A stretch of 64,000 nucleotides of DNA, from positions 1-64,000 of the forward strand of contig JACDQH010000004.1 in the NCBI GenBank assembly GCA_018101195.1, written 5' to 3'. A model generated the notes under the pieces. It saw only the letters and a program-made list of their open reading frames with translations. It did not search any database and had not been told where the DNA came from. The translations under genes were made by a program, and so were the position numbers. Shown here one piece after another: positions 38,338 to 47,911 of the stretch. The DNA comes from Rickettsiaceae bacterium H1. GTDB taxonomy: Bacteria > Pseudomonadota > Alphaproteobacteria > Rickettsiales > Anaplasmataceae. Each line of letters opens with the position of its first letter. The first letter of the stretch is position 1.

Positions 38338-39732
38338 TTACGCGGCCTCCTGCTTAAGATCACAAACTAAACGTTTGACAGAAGCAAATTCGATTTTAGT
38401 TCCAACCGCACTTATCATCACGCAGATCAGGGGAAGAATAAGTGATGTTAAACTGAAAACAGAAGCTAAATTAAAACTTTTGAAGATATCCGTTTCCAAG
38501 ATTAACATAGGTAAAAAAATAAAACTAAAGTTAAGTATAAAAAGAGCACAACAGCTGGTTAAACAATGTACTTTTTGACCATACCTTTCATTAACATCTG
38601 CTCCATGATCAATTAAAATTTTTATGATATTCTTATTTCCCATTTGTAAAGCAACATGCAAAATATCTTTATTTACACTGCTATTAACCTTTGCTCCCTT
38701 TTCAAGTAAAAAACTTACCATCTCTTCATTTTGATTCCTTACTGCAAAATACAACAAGGTTTGATAGAAAGTAATTCTTCCATGTAAATCATCATAGGAA
38801 ATTTTTACTTTCACATTTAAATCGACACCGTTTTCAACTAAAAACTTAACTATTTCCCAATGTTCATACTTTACTGCCGTTATTAAAGGATTTACTCCTT
38901 TATATTTATCCGGGTGATCTTTAACCAATTCTAAAAATTGATAAAAAACAGCAAAATTGTTCGCTTGTAACAAGTACTTTTTCAATTCTATTGGTAATGG
39001 TAATTCTGCTACCTTACCTAATAAACTTTTTTCACTAATATTACTCTTTAATTCGTTTGAAATTTTAATACTCAAAATTTCTTGCAAGCTTCTAGGTGAA
39101 TTAACATTTAATCCCTTTTGTTTCAGTAATTCTTTAAGTAATTCTTGTTCGTTTACCCTATATTTATTTTTTACATAAAAATTAATTATGTTGATTGCTT
39201 CTACTTCTTTATTTTCACAAACATAAATTAAACACTTTGCGATAATTTCAATTCTTCCTTTGCTTATTATACTAGCTAAAAATGGTATATCTGCTTTGGC
39301 ACCTTTTTCAAGCAAAAATTCAATTACTGCCACATGAAAGAAATTTGCTGCATAGTGTAAAGGCGTTCTATTACCCCGGTCTTTCTCATTAATTTCGGCA
39401 CCATTTTCAATCAAAAGCTTAACCATTTCAAAATCGCTGAGTTTTGCTACTTCATGTAATGGAGTTTTACCTTCCCTATTTTTTCTATTAATCAAAGAAC
39501 ATTTTTCCTGTTTAACACCATCTTTTTTCAGAAATTGATTATGTTGATTGATAATAGCCTGAAAAATTTCTAGATTTCTCAATTCTGCAGCAATGTGCAA
39601 AAGACTATTTTGAGCATTGTCAATTGCATAAATGTCTGCTCCGACATCAAGTAATTGCTTAACTTGATTTAAATCACCATGTTTTACTGCTTTAAATAAT
39701 TGTTCATCTAAACTTTGCATAACTTTCCTCAT
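38338..39732 (-). CDS. Ankyrin repeat protein with C-terminal membrane segments
   Basis: The 464-residue protein has an N-terminal ankyrin block (about residues 7-165; NSLLHIAAELRNLE, TPLHEVAKLSDFE, TPLHYAANFFHVA), then a helical middle region with CLIYVCENKEVEAINII. A second ankyrin block follows (about 280-400), then two hydrophobic segments (about 405-450) and a short tail. A second ATG 4 codons in (MQSLDEQLF) may be the true start. A decayed paralogue occupies 56845-59120. It belongs to a different subfamily from the array at 1-3.6 kb. Its function is unknown; a host-interaction role is possible by analogy. Confidence 0.87.
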   Translation of the reverse strand: MRKVMQSLDEQLFKAVKHGDLNQVKQLLDVGADIYAIDNAQNSLLHIAAELRNLEIFQAIINQHNQFLKKDGVKQEKCSLINRKNREGKTPLHEVAKLSDFEMVKLLIENGAEINEKDRGNRTPLHYAANFFHVAVIEFLLEKGAKADIPFLASIISKGRIEIIAKCLIYVCENKEVEAINIINFYVKNKYRVNEQELLKELLKQKGLNVNSPRSLQEILSIKISNELKSNISEKSLLGKVAELPLPIELKKYLLQANNFAVFYQFLELVKDHPDKYKGVNPLITAVKYEHWEIVKFLVENGVDLNVKVKISYDDLHGRITFYQTLLYFAVRNQNEEMVSFLLEKGAKVNSSVNKDILHVALQMGNKNIIKILIDHGADVNERYGQKVHCLTSCCALFILNFSFIFLPMLILETDIFKSFNLASVFSLTSLILPLICVMISAVGTKIEFASVKRLVCDLKQEAA

Positions 39733-39863
39733 CTAAATAAAATATATCACAAAAGTAAATTTCTTAAATAAAATCCTTATGTTTTAAACCAGAAAAATTT
39801 CTTATATAGATTGTAATGGAAATTATGTTTGATTAATACAAAAATAGCTTCGACAAATTGTAT

Positions 39864-40244
39864 TTAAGATTTATTTTGAATTTTTTTACGCTCTTTAATT
39901 CTTGCAGCTTTACCAAACAAGTTACGTATATAATAAATTTTGGCCCTTCTTACGGCACCATACCTAATAACTTTCATTTCTTTAATTACGGGAGAATATA
40001 AAGGAAATAATCTCTCGACCGCACCACCATTTTTATCGACTTTACGCAAGATAAAAGAAGAGTGTAAACCGCGATTTTTTCGAGCGATACATAAACCAGT
40101 AAATCTTTGCAAACGTTCGTTTTCACCATAAGCAACTCGCAAAACAAGCTCTAAAGTATCGCCAGCACGAAAATCTATAATTTGCTTCCCTTCGGACAAT
40201 TTTTTCATCTGCTCGTTATTGTATTCTTCCAATAAATTAAACAT
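39864..40244 (-). CDS. rplS: 50S ribosomal protein L19
   Basis: bL19 sits at the subunit interface. The 126-residue protein shows FRAGDTLELVLRV, ERLQRFTGLCIARKN and YSPVIKEMKVIRYGAVRRAKIYYIRN, all typical. It is the last gene of the rpsP-rimM-trmD-rplS operon, 3 bases after trmD. Confidence 0.97.
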   Translation of the reverse strand: MFNLLEEYNNEQMKKLSEGKQIIDFRAGDTLELVLRVAYGENERLQRFTGLCIARKNRGLHSSFILRKVDKNGGAVERLFPLYSPVIKEMKVIRYGAVRRAKIYYIRNLFGKAARIKERKKIQNKS

Positions 40245-40247
40245 AAT

Positions 40248-40937
40248 TTATTCCTCACAAAGCTCTGGACGGTTCTCTTTTGTTATTTTAACAGAATTTT
40301 TCATACGCCATACTTTAACTAATTTGTGGTTCCCCGAAAGTAAAACATCAGGAACTTTTATATTATTCCATTCATAAGGTTTAGTATACTGTGAATATTC
40401 CAGCATATCATGGGCAGAAAAGCTTTCTTTTTCAATGCTATTAAAATTTCCCAAGACCCCTGGAAGAAGCCTAATACAAGATTCTAAAAAAACAACTGCT
40501 GCTGACTCACCGCCTGCTAATATATAATCACCTATACTAATTTCTTTTATAGAATATACATCGATAATGCGTTGGTCAATCCCTTCAAAACGGCCGCACA
40601 AAATAATAATATTTTCAAGCAGAGAAAATTGTTTGACCATATTTTGCTTTAATAGCTTTCCTCTTGCACTCATATAAACGATAGTAGTGTTCTTAGGCCT
40701 TTTTTTTAACAAATAATCTATTGCACCGGAAATAACATCTGGTCTGATAACCATTCCCGGACCGCCACCATAGGGTTTATCGTCGACTCTGTTATTCTTT
40801 TTTTGAGAAAAATCATGAAGATTGATAATACTCATCGACCAAATTTTTTTTTCTAATGCTTTCCCTATTACAGAAGATTTTAAAGAACCAGGAAATGCTT
40901 CAGGACATAAAGTTATTATGTCTACGTGAAAAATCAT
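40248..40937 (-). CDS. trmD: tRNA (guanine-N1)-methyltransferase TrmD
   Basis: TrmD methylates G37 of tRNAs next to the anticodon and prevents frameshifting. The 229-residue knot-fold protein has DDKPYGGGPGMVIRPD, LCGRFEGIDQRIID and the SAM-binding SIGDYILAGGESAA. DMLEYSQYTKPYEW near the C-terminus is also typical. It overlaps rimM by 4 bases. Confidence 0.97.
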   Translation of the reverse strand: MIFHVDIITLCPEAFPGSLKSSVIGKALEKKIWSMSIINLHDFSQKKNNRVDDKPYGGGPGMVIRPDVISGAIDYLLKKRPKNTTIVYMSARGKLLKQNMVKQFSLLENIIILCGRFEGIDQRIIDVYSIKEISIGDYILAGGESAAVVFLESCIRLLPGVLGNFNSIEKESFSAHDMLEYSQYTKPYEWNNIKVPDVLLSGNHKLVKVWRMKNSVKITKENRPELCEE

Positions 40938-41425
40938 ATGGTTTCTGGCAAATTAAGAACTGCTATCTTGGAACTTTTATCAAGATTTGGAAAATAATTT
41001 TTATCGAAAGGTAACATGATTGTCTTGCACGAATCATGTAGAGTGATTTCAATTATCTCTCCTGCGCCAAAGTTATAGCATTGTTTTATTATTCCGTAAT
41101 CTTTTCCGTCCTTTAGCTTAATCTTCATGTTTAACAAATCGTCGGGAAAGAATTCATCCGAATCGAGAACGGGAAATTTGACACTGTCAGCAAATAAAAC
41201 TCTACCTCGTAATTTCTCTGCTTCGGTTCTGGAATCAATATTTTTTACTTTGGCTATTAAACGCTTACCAAGCATATTAACGCTAGTTATCCAGTATTCG
41301 TTTTCTTTATCCGTTAAAGGAGAATAATTTTTTAAAGATAAATAATCAGATAAATAACAAACCAATGAAATTTCTCCTTTTAAACCACGTGGAGAAGTAA
41401 TTAACGCGACTTCTTTAAGCCTCAT
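40934..41425 (-). CDS. rimM: Ribosome maturation factor RimM
   Basis: RimM assists 30S subunit assembly near S19. The 163-residue protein has the N-terminal [13 protein letters not shown] (GxxGxVxV-type) motif, the [12 protein letters not shown] segment, and a C-terminal PRC-barrel with [19 protein letters not shown]. It overlaps rpsP by 11 bases and trmD by 4. Confidence 0.95.
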   Translation of the reverse strand: MRLKEVALITSPRGLKGEISLVCYLSDYLSLKNYSPLTDKENEYWITSVNMLGKRLIAKVKNIDSRTEAEKLRGRVLFADSVKFPVLDSDEFFPDDLLNMKIKLKDGKDYGIIKQCYNFGAGEIIEITLHDSCKTIMLPFDKNYFPNLDKSSKIAVLNLPETI

Positions 41426-41672
41426 TCAAATTGTATATTTTGATAAATTTACGTACCCTTTCTGTGGGTTGAGCGCCAACTCCTATCCAATAATTAAACC
41501 TTTCCTTATTAATTTTTATTCTTTCAGGATTGTCTTTTGCCAATAACGGATTATAAGTACCGATTTTTTCTTTAAATTTTCCATCACGCGGAGCAAGGTT
41601 ATTTGCTACTACTATCTTATAAAAAGGCCTTTTTTTTGATCCCTGCCTTGCTAACCTGATTTTAACTGTCAT
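41415..41672 (-). CDS. rpsP: 30S ribosomal protein S16
   Basis: bS16 stabilises the 30S body. The 85-residue protein starts [20 protein letters not shown] and contains IGTYNPL and the C-terminal [11 protein letters not shown], as expected. It is the first gene of the rpsP-rimM-trmD-rplS operon. Confidence 0.97.
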   Translation of the reverse strand: MTVKIRLARQGSKKRPFYKIVVANNLAPRDGKFKEKIGTYNPLLAKDNPERIKINKERFNYWIGVGAQPTERVRKFIKIYNLNEA

Positions 41673-41732
41673 ATATAAAAAATACTAATAACTAATTCTC
41701 TAAAAAATTCCGATATAGTCAAGTAATAAAAC

Positions 41733-42629
41733 TTATTTAATTATTTGCGATTGTTGCTGATTTTTTTCTCTTTGTTCTTTTAATGCTCCTGTATGGCAAG
41801 TATTTTTACCTATCAACATTTTGGTATCTTTACCAACAGGGTTCCAGGCAGTTCCTTCGGCCAACAAGCTATCTACTTTCGTTCCACCTATTATCGGTAA
41901 AATGCCTTCCGGCAGAACTTTGTGGATAGCATATAAAGGAAAAATTACTGGGGCTAAATAACCTAAAGAAGCAATCGTGCTAAAACCTAGAATTTTACCT
42001 GTTAATTCTCCTATTAATAAACTTTTTGCTTGACCGCCGCCGAAATCAAGTTCGCTATCAGAAACAGCTTTATTTTTATTTTCTTTATTTCCCCCCGGAA
42101 GAAATTTAGATAACGATTTCATAGGGTGTTTAGGGTCGAAACCTATTTTATCGGACATAAATTCAGATAATTTATCTAATGCTCCATGTTTGTTTACTTG
42201 TAATTGCTGAAATAATTGTTGTAACTTCATGTCATCATGCCTATGTTCTTGTTTATTTGCTTTATTAAAAGATTCTTTTAGTTCTTCTTCAAAATTTTGC
42301 CATAATGATTGAGTTTTTTGTTTTTCTTCATCACTTATATTTTGATTTCTTGTTTCTTCTTCAGTAAAACCTTTTTCCAAACTTTCTATAAAAGGCTTAT
42401 AATACTTTTTTTCATCATTAATACTAAAAAATATTTTATGAAATATTTCGTATTGCTTTTTATTCAAATTAACTAAAAATTGAGCAAATTTTTTGGATTT
42501 GACATATTGAAAAATATCCCATCTGTTAATTGCATTATATAATTGTTGATCGTTAAATTCATTAAATTCACTTTTTACTTTATCTTTTCTTTCTTTAAAT
42601 TTTGTCAAAACGTCACTTCCAGTATTCAT
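41733..42629 (-). CDS. Hypothetical protein with one hydrophobic hairpin region
   Basis: The family is not recognised. The 298-residue product has a long charged, probably helical N-terminal half (about 1-150, rich in Lys, Glu, Gln). A Gly/Lys linker follows (FLPGGNKENKNK), then a hydrophobic stretch at about 210-240 (LGFSTIASLGYLAPVIFPLY) and a polar Gln-rich end. There is no signal peptide. Helical-plus-membrane architecture is common among orphan secreted proteins of intracellular bacteria, but nothing here proves export. It lies 60 bases from rpsP on the same strand and is probably the next gene downstream in the region. Confidence 0.7.
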   Translation of the reverse strand: MNTGSDVLTKFKERKDKVKSEFNEFNDQQLYNAINRWDIFQYVKSKKFAQFLVNLNKKQYEIFHKIFFSINDEKKYYKPFIESLEKGFTEEETRNQNISDEEKQKTQSLWQNFEEELKESFNKANKQEHRHDDMKLQQLFQQLQVNKHGALDKLSEFMSDKIGFDPKHPMKSLSKFLPGGNKENKNKAVSDSELDFGGGQAKSLLIGELTGKILGFSTIASLGYLAPVIFPLYAIHKVLPEGILPIIGGTKVDSLLAEGTAWNPVGKDTKMLIGKNTCHTGALKEQREKNQQQSQIIK

Positions 42630-42789
42630 AATATCTTAATATTAACATAAAAATAAAGTATATAACACATTGGTTAATAATCCTATCACAGTCTAAATCT
42701 AATTTTACATATTTTTTGGATATATCATATTCTTTTTGTTATTACTAGTATTGGTGATATAAATCTTCCTAGGTATTGTTTTTTATTAT

Positions 42790-43493
42790 ATGGGTGAAAT
42801 TAGGTTATTTGTAAATCAAACGATAAACGTTGATGATTTAATTGAATTAGATGACGTTAATCAAACTCATTACTTAAAAAATGTAATGAGATCAAAAATT
42901 GGTCAAAAAGTTAATATTTTTAATGAAAAACATGGAGAATGGGTATCGTTAATTGAAGAAATTAATAAGAACAAAGTTATTCTAAAAGTCTGTCATAATC
43001 TTGTAAAAGCAACACAAGATAAGGAATTATGCCTATGTTTTGGATTAACTAAATGGGATGCTTTACACAAGATTGCAAGACAAGCTACCAAATTAGGGGT
43101 GACAAAATTACAGCCTCTGTTAACCAATAATACCATAGTAAGGAAATTGAATATATCAAAGCTTGAAAAATGTGTAATAGAAGCTGCAGAACAATGTGAA
43201 AGGATCACTTTTCCAAAAATTGGAAATATAAAATAACATTTTATGAAGCTTGTCAAAAATATAAAAGCAATGTGGTAATTTGTGATGAAAGTGGAAAAGG
43301 GGAAAACCCGAAAGACGTATTATCTAAAATGAGTAATGCAACAATTTTGATTGGTCCTGAAGGAGGCTTCTCTTTTAATGAATTAGAGTACAAAGGAGTA
43401 AAGCGTATTACTTTGGGAAAACAAATATTAAGAGTTGATACGGCAGCGGTAGTAGCACTAACTTACTTGAAAGCATTCTTATTATCGGAATAA
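42790..43493 (+). pseudogene. rsmE: 16S rRNA m3U1498 methyltransferase RsmE, frameshifted
   Basis: RsmE methylates U1498 of 16S rRNA. The frame from ATG 42790 covers the N-terminal PUA-like and early knot region (LTKWDALHKIARQATKLGV, AAEQCERITFPKIGN) and stops at TAA 43234-43236. The next frame carries on without loss (ITFYEACQKY... ILIGPEGGFS... TLGKQILRVDTAAVVALTYL) to 43493. Adding one A to the run at 43229-43233 restores a protein of about 234 residues, the normal length. So a single-base deletion, real or a sequence error, splits the gene; slippage on so short a run is unlikely. Confidence 0.88.
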
Positions 43494-43559
43494 CAATTTT
43501 TGATAAGTATTTCTTAACTATAAGTAGTATTGATTGTTATTAAAATTACTTATTAAACA

Positions 43560-43712
43560 ATGTTAGCAGTAATTAAACCTAGATTATTCTTTATATTGAT
43601 TGTTGCTATTTTCAATCCAGTTTATTGTGCAAAATTTCCTTTATCCAAGCCAGATGTAAAAGCTCCCAATATTAAAATCTCAAGTGATAAATTCACAACT
43701 AAAACAGGTTAA
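43560..43712 (+). CDS. Signal-peptide fragment of the following TPR protein
   Basis: ATG 43560 opens 50 codons with a clear signal peptide: basic start (MLAVIKPR), hydrophobic core (LFFILIVAIFNPVY) and a likely cleavage after CA. The frame then hits TAA at 43710-43712. The large TPR frame that follows is shifted by one base and has no good start of its own, so this is most likely its true 5' end, separated by a frameshift between about 43660 and 43710. Confidence 0.65.
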   Translation: MLAVIKPRLFFILIVAIFNPVYCAKFPLSKPDVKAPNIKISSDKFTTKTG

Positions 43713-45873
43713 TATAAGGTTTGTCAGCAGTAAAATTCAAGCATCTGTTTTTCATAAAAACGGTTGGTTGTGGTTTGTTTTTAATAAAAACAGTAAAAAT
43801 AAAATTCATAATTTATTAGAAGAAAATTTTAGTCATCGGAATTACGAAGTTATTTGCGATAGTAAGTACTTGGCATTTCGAATAAATACCAGTGACTTTC
43901 CGGTAATGAAGCACGAGGGAAAAGAAGTGTTAATTAAATTTACAAAATCAATTCAAGCATATGTTACTAACATTAAGCTGGATTTACATAAAGTAAATGT
44001 TGCAATTCCGATTTTCAATAACATTCAAGAATATGTTAAATTAATCGATCCAGATACAAAAGAAACGATTATTGCGGCATTTGCCGATTTAAATAATATA
44101 AATATCGAAAATAATAATAAATTCGGGTATTTTAATTTACTTGATTCGCAATATGGAGCTGCAATTGATGTTACATCGCAGCAATCAAAAATTTTAATCA
44201 ACAGAGGAAAATTATTTATATATGATCCCACAAAAAAAACAAAAATAGTATCTACATTCAATTTCAAACAATGGTCTAATACTGGAAAAAATTTTAATAA
44301 TAAATTTTGGGAATTAAAAAATAATATAATACAAAACGATTCACTTGAGTCCAGGTTAAATCTAGTAAGATTTTTTTTAGGAAATAATCTGACATATGAA
44401 GCTTTATCATACTTAAATTATATCATTAACAATTATGATAAAAGTTATTATTATCAATATGATTTTCAATGTTTATACTTCGCCGCTCTTTATCTGACCA
44501 AAAAATATAATAAAGCAAAATTAGAAATAGAAAAAATAGTAATTGACAATTTAAATTACGATCAATTAAACGAAATAAATTTCTGGTTTGGTGCCGCTTC
44601 AATTCGGTTGGGAAATAAAAATACCAATCTTAATTATGAAAGCAATAATTTTATTCATTATTATAATGGGATCGAAATTGATTTTTTTTTACTTGAATTA
44701 AAACAAGCAATACGAAATTTTGATCGAGATCAGGTAATTAAAATACAAAAAATATTAAGTCAAAAGCACTTATCTAAGTACCAACATAATAACTTTATGT
44801 TGTTGATTGCCGAATTTATGATGAAATCGGATAGACATCACGAAGCTATTATTATTTATGATACCGTTTCTAATGATGATCAAGACTTATACCACAAATC
44901 TTTAGCAATTCTAAAAAAGGTTAGTTACTTAAACAACAAAGGATTGATTGATAACATTGAATATCTGATTAAAGAGCTTAATCAAATAAGAAATTTAGTT
45001 AAAAATGAAGATATAGAAGGGGATTTAATTAAGATTTTATCTGATCTTTATGTAAAAAATCAAGATTATTATAAGGGATTATCTTTATTAAAAGAAATAC
45101 ATGATTATTTTGACGGTTACCATGAAATAAACCAAGAAATATATAAATTGCTAATTTATATACTCAGTAACAATAAGATAAATGATTTTTCTCCTTTAGT
45201 TGTAATCGATATTTTTGTTAAATTTAAGGATTTTATACCGATCGATGAGAAAGGATTAGATATATCGTTAAACCTTGTCGATTTTTTGATAAGACTTGAT
45301 CTTGTTTCAGAAGCGGAACGTTTTTTAGAACATTTAGTTAAATACAAATTAAATAAAGAACAAAAGAAAAAAAACATAATTAAATTAGCCAATCTTTATT
45401 TAAATGATAATCAGCCTGAAAAAGTTATTCGTTTATTTAAAGAACACGATGAAATCAATATAAATGAAACTAATTATTTGAAAAGTCGCGCATTTTTAAA
45501 TTTAGGTGAGTACAAAATATCTATTGCATTATTACATGATGATTTTAGCATTAAAGCCAATAAAATTAGAGCAGATATATTTTGGTATGAAAAAAATTGG
45601 AATGAAATGATTAAATTATTAGAATGGAAATTTTTTTCTTCTTCTAAGATTAGTGAAAATTTAACGATGAATGAAGAAAAACATCTTTTTTATTTAGCTA
45701 CGTCTTATTTTCAAGTTGGCGATAAAAGTAACTTAATTAAGTTACATAATAATTATCTTGAAAAGATGAATTCATACAATAAAAAAGCTTTAGAATTTTT
45801 CATTGAATTATCAAGTAATAAAAAAGAAAATATAGGTAATTATAACAAAATTTATGATTTAACCTTTACTTAA
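43684..45873 (+). CDS. TPR-like repeat protein, probably exported, 5' end frameshifted
   Basis: The frame gives 729 residues from a GTG at 43684, but its natural N-terminus is likely the signal peptide at 43560 in another frame. The first 200 residues form a beta-rich domain (KIQASVFHKNGWLWFVF). From about 215 on the sequence is helical with TPR-like spacing (LVRFFLGNNLTYEALSYLNY, AALYLTKKYNKAKLEIEK, EAERFLEHLV, LNLGEYKISIALL). TPRs bind proteins. The exact family is not recognised; a periplasmic scaffold, perhaps linked to motility or the envelope, is possible. No neighbour clarifies this. Confidence 0.75.
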   Translation: MINSQLKQVNIRFVSSKIQASVFHKNGWLWFVFNKNSKNKIHNLLEENFSHRNYEVICDSKYLAFRINTSDFPVMKHEGKEVLIKFTKSIQAYVTNIKLDLHKVNVAIPIFNNIQEYVKLIDPDTKETIIAAFADLNNINIENNNKFGYFNLLDSQYGAAIDVTSQQSKILINRGKLFIYDPTKKTKIVSTFNFKQWSNTGKNFNNKFWELKNNIIQNDSLESRLNLVRFFLGNNLTYEALSYLNYIINNYDKSYYYQYDFQCLYFAALYLTKKYNKAKLEIEKIVIDNLNYDQLNEINFWFGAASIRLGNKNTNLNYESNNFIHYYNGIEIDFFLLELKQAIRNFDRDQVIKIQKILSQKHLSKYQHNNFMLLIAEFMMKSDRHHEAIIIYDTVSNDDQDLYHKSLAILKKVSYLNNKGLIDNIEYLIKELNQIRNLVKNEDIEGDLIKILSDLYVKNQDYYKGLSLLKEIHDYFDGYHEINQEIYKLLIYILSNNKINDFSPLVVIDIFVKFKDFIPIDEKGLDISLNLVDFLIRLDLVSEAERFLEHLVKYKLNKEQKKKNIIKLANLYLNDNQPEKVIRLFKEHDEININETNYLKSRAFLNLGEYKISIALLHDDFSIKANKIRADIFWYEKNWNEMIKLLEWKFFSSSKISENLTMNEEKHLFYLATSYFQVGDKSNLIKLHNNYLEKMNSYNKKALEFFIELSSNKKENIGNYNKIYDLTFT

Positions 45874-45898
45874 GATGATTAATTTGTACTATCTTTCA

Positions 45899-46312
45899 TC
45901 ATTTTTTAGGCGTAGTTACACATTTCATCATTTTTTTAGGCATCGTTGCAGACATTTTACTCATATCGGTATCGCCCTTTGCAATAATTTTTCCATTTTT
46001 TATTTCAAAATGTTGGTTAATAAAACTTTCCACACCATCTAAATCTTTCTCTAAAGCATTAGAAGACCCTTTGTTTATATTCATAATTATCATTCCGATA
46101 ACAGTAGACACTATTGTTACTCCACATATTGCCGACAATGCAATAATAAGCGTATTGTTACTTGTATCATTTATTCGATCGAGTAACATATAAATTATGG
46201 GAATCAAAACACCTGATATTGTTGCAGAAGCAGTGGTTATCACCGAACCACTATTACTTTTTTTTACTTTATCAAAAATTTTTTTTGTACTTAAATTATC
46301 ATAATCCTTCAT
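45899..46312 (-). CDS. Hypothetical two-helix membrane protein
   Basis: The 137-residue protein is not recognised. Hydrophobic segments lie at about residues 23-44 and 54-78 (VITTASATISGVLIPIIYML, TLIIALSAICGVTIVSTVIG), and a soluble C-terminal part ends in a basic stretch. The start ATG has no competitor nearby. It converges with the TPR gene, about 25 bases apart. Confidence 0.65.
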   Translation of the reverse strand: MKDYDNLSTKKIFDKVKKSNSGSVITTASATISGVLIPIIYMLLDRINDTSNNTLIIALSAICGVTIVSTVIGMIIMNINKGSSNALEKDLDGVESFINQHFEIKNGKIIAKGDTDMSKMSATMPKKMMKCVTTPKK

Positions 46313-46328
46313 ATAAAAACCTCTTAAT

Positions 46329-47159
46329 TTAACAATAATTTCCTAAAGATAAACAATTTAATAAATAGTTCAAATCTTCATAAGGGTGAGTAGTATAATA
46401 TTTTTTTATTTTTTCTAAAACATCAGGCTTATCGCTAAGCATTTTATCAATAAAATTATTATAATTCACATAATATTTTGCAAAAAATTCTTTTGCATTA
46501 ATTGAAGATAATACTACTAATATCTCGGCAGCTGATCTTGAAGTTTGAAGATGTTGCCAATCGATAGGAGTGTTCCAATTACCTCCCCATATTGGAAAAC
46601 CGTTTTTTGCAAATAAATCGACTATAGACTCTATCATTCCCGGTCGCTGATTGCTTCGGTTGAGAAAATCTTTACCCTCCGGCGGAATCATAAGTATTTC
46701 ATTGGGATTGCCGGCATTAAGATAAGGGTTTTGAGTAATGTTAACGTCAATTGCCAAACCATACGAATGAATTGAAGGTTTAGCGCCTTCTGTAATAGAA
46801 CGGCAAAAAAAAGAAGAGGTAAGGTTACCTTCCCCATCTTTATATGGGTATATATTTCCTATAGGAAAACTTTGATCGAATAAATGTTTAAAAATGTTTA
46901 TTACACTTTCCGCAACTGCATCTAAAACAATCATTTTTCCGTCGTAGTGCTCTTTTTTTGTAAAATCATAATAAGATAACGTCAGCAAAGACAATCTGTC
47001 TAGCGATACCGGACATCCTTTTGCCCATTGCTTTTGTTGCATTAATTTTTGTTTTACATCTTTTGGCAAGGGCTCGGATTTAAATGTAGGGTTTTGTGCA
47101 TGACTTAAAGAAGAGGCGCAAAAAAGAAAAAAAATTAAATTAATTAATATTTTTTGCAT
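46329..47159 (-). CDS. D-alanyl-D-alanine carboxypeptidase-like protein (M15)
   Basis: M15 zinc peptidases trim peptidoglycan stem peptides. The chosen ATG at 47159 gives a signal peptide (MQKILINLIFFLFCASSLSHA) and 276 residues; a longer frame from 47291 overlaps folE and adds an unlikely 44 residues. The zinc-site motifs are HSYGLAIDVN (His and Asp) and the second-site DWQHLQ, with SFFCRSI before them. It is probably periplasmic. This suggests some peptidoglycan or stem-peptide turnover. Its promoter region overlaps that of the divergent folE. Confidence 0.85.
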   Translation of the reverse strand: MQKILINLIFFLFCASSLSHAQNPTFKSEPLPKDVKQKLMQQKQWAKGCPVSLDRLSLLTLSYYDFTKKEHYDGKMIVLDAVAESVINIFKHLFDQSFPIGNIYPYKDGEGNLTSSFFCRSITEGAKPSIHSYGLAIDVNITQNPYLNAGNPNEILMIPPEGKDFLNRSNQRPGMIESIVDLFAKNGFPIWGGNWNTPIDWQHLQTSRSAAEILVVLSSINAKEFFAKYYVNYNNFIDKMLSDKPDVLEKIKKYYTTHPYEDLNYLLNCLSLGNYC

Positions 47160-47290
47160 TACTGTACTTTTTAATTTCTTAACTCGATTACCCTTTATCA
47201 TAATTCTTTTTATAAAGCAAATTTCACCGAATTCAATAATTTGATGTATTCTCACTCTTCTGTTATCCTCTAAAAGAATTAATTCAATCA

Positions 47291-47911
47291 ATGCAAAAAT
47301 TTTATAAATTCTATAAAATTTTGAGTGATAAAGAAAAATTAGAAATCATTCGAAATGCATCTTCGGCATTTGCTAAATTTTTAGAAAGTTTAAAAATAGA
47401 TTGGCAGAACGATCCTGAAACTAAAGATACTCCCATGAGAGTTGCTAAAACGTATGTAAACGATTTGTTAAGCGGTCGTTTTACTCAAAAACCAGATATC
47501 AGAGTTTTCGAGGTCATGGAAATTGATAATTTAGTACTGAAAATTTTTGGCCCTATTACAATAAAATCAATTTGTATTCATCATTGTATGCCTTTTATCG
47601 GATCTGTTATTATAGGTATTAACTCTGCCGATAAGAAAGAAAAAAGTATATTGGGAATTAATAAATACATGGAAATATGTAATTGGTATGCAAGTAGAGG
47701 GCAAATACAGGAGAAATTGGGTAACGATATACTTAACGAACTAATAAAATCACATAAAGGTTTAGAAATAGCAATTTTTATAAAAGCTCAACATACTTGT
47801 TTTTCGAGTAAAAAAGAAGGAGAGTGTTCCGGTAGATTGTATACTGTGCATACTACCAATAATTTTCAAAATTATGACACGTTTATTTCATCATGTATGA
47901 AAATGGTGTGA
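47291..47911 (+). CDS. folE: GTP cyclohydrolase I
   Basis: FolE converts GTP to dihydroneopterin triphosphate, the first step of folate synthesis. The 206-residue protein keeps the zinc ligands Cys95, His98 (SICIHHCMPF) and Cys170 (QHTCFSSKKEG), matching Cys110/His113/Cys181 of E. coli. TPMRVAKTYVNDLLSG and RGQIQEKLGNDI are the usual motifs. It is translated with folA, whose start lies inside its 3' end. Confidence 0.93.
   Translation: MQKFYKFYKILSDKEKLEIIRNASSAFAKFLESLKIDWQNDPETKDTPMRVAKTYVNDLLSGRFTQKPDIRVFEVMEIDNLVLKIFGPITIKSICIHHCMPFIGSVIIGINSADKKEKSILGINKYMEICNWYASRGQIQEKLGNDILNELIKSHKGLEIAIFIKAQHTCFSSKKEGECSGRLYTVHTTNNFQNYDTFISSCMKMV

Noticed and set aside
47160-47291. 44-residue N-terminal extension of the M15 peptidase
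   Set aside because: It would hide the signal peptide that starts at 47159 and would overlap the folE promoter and start.
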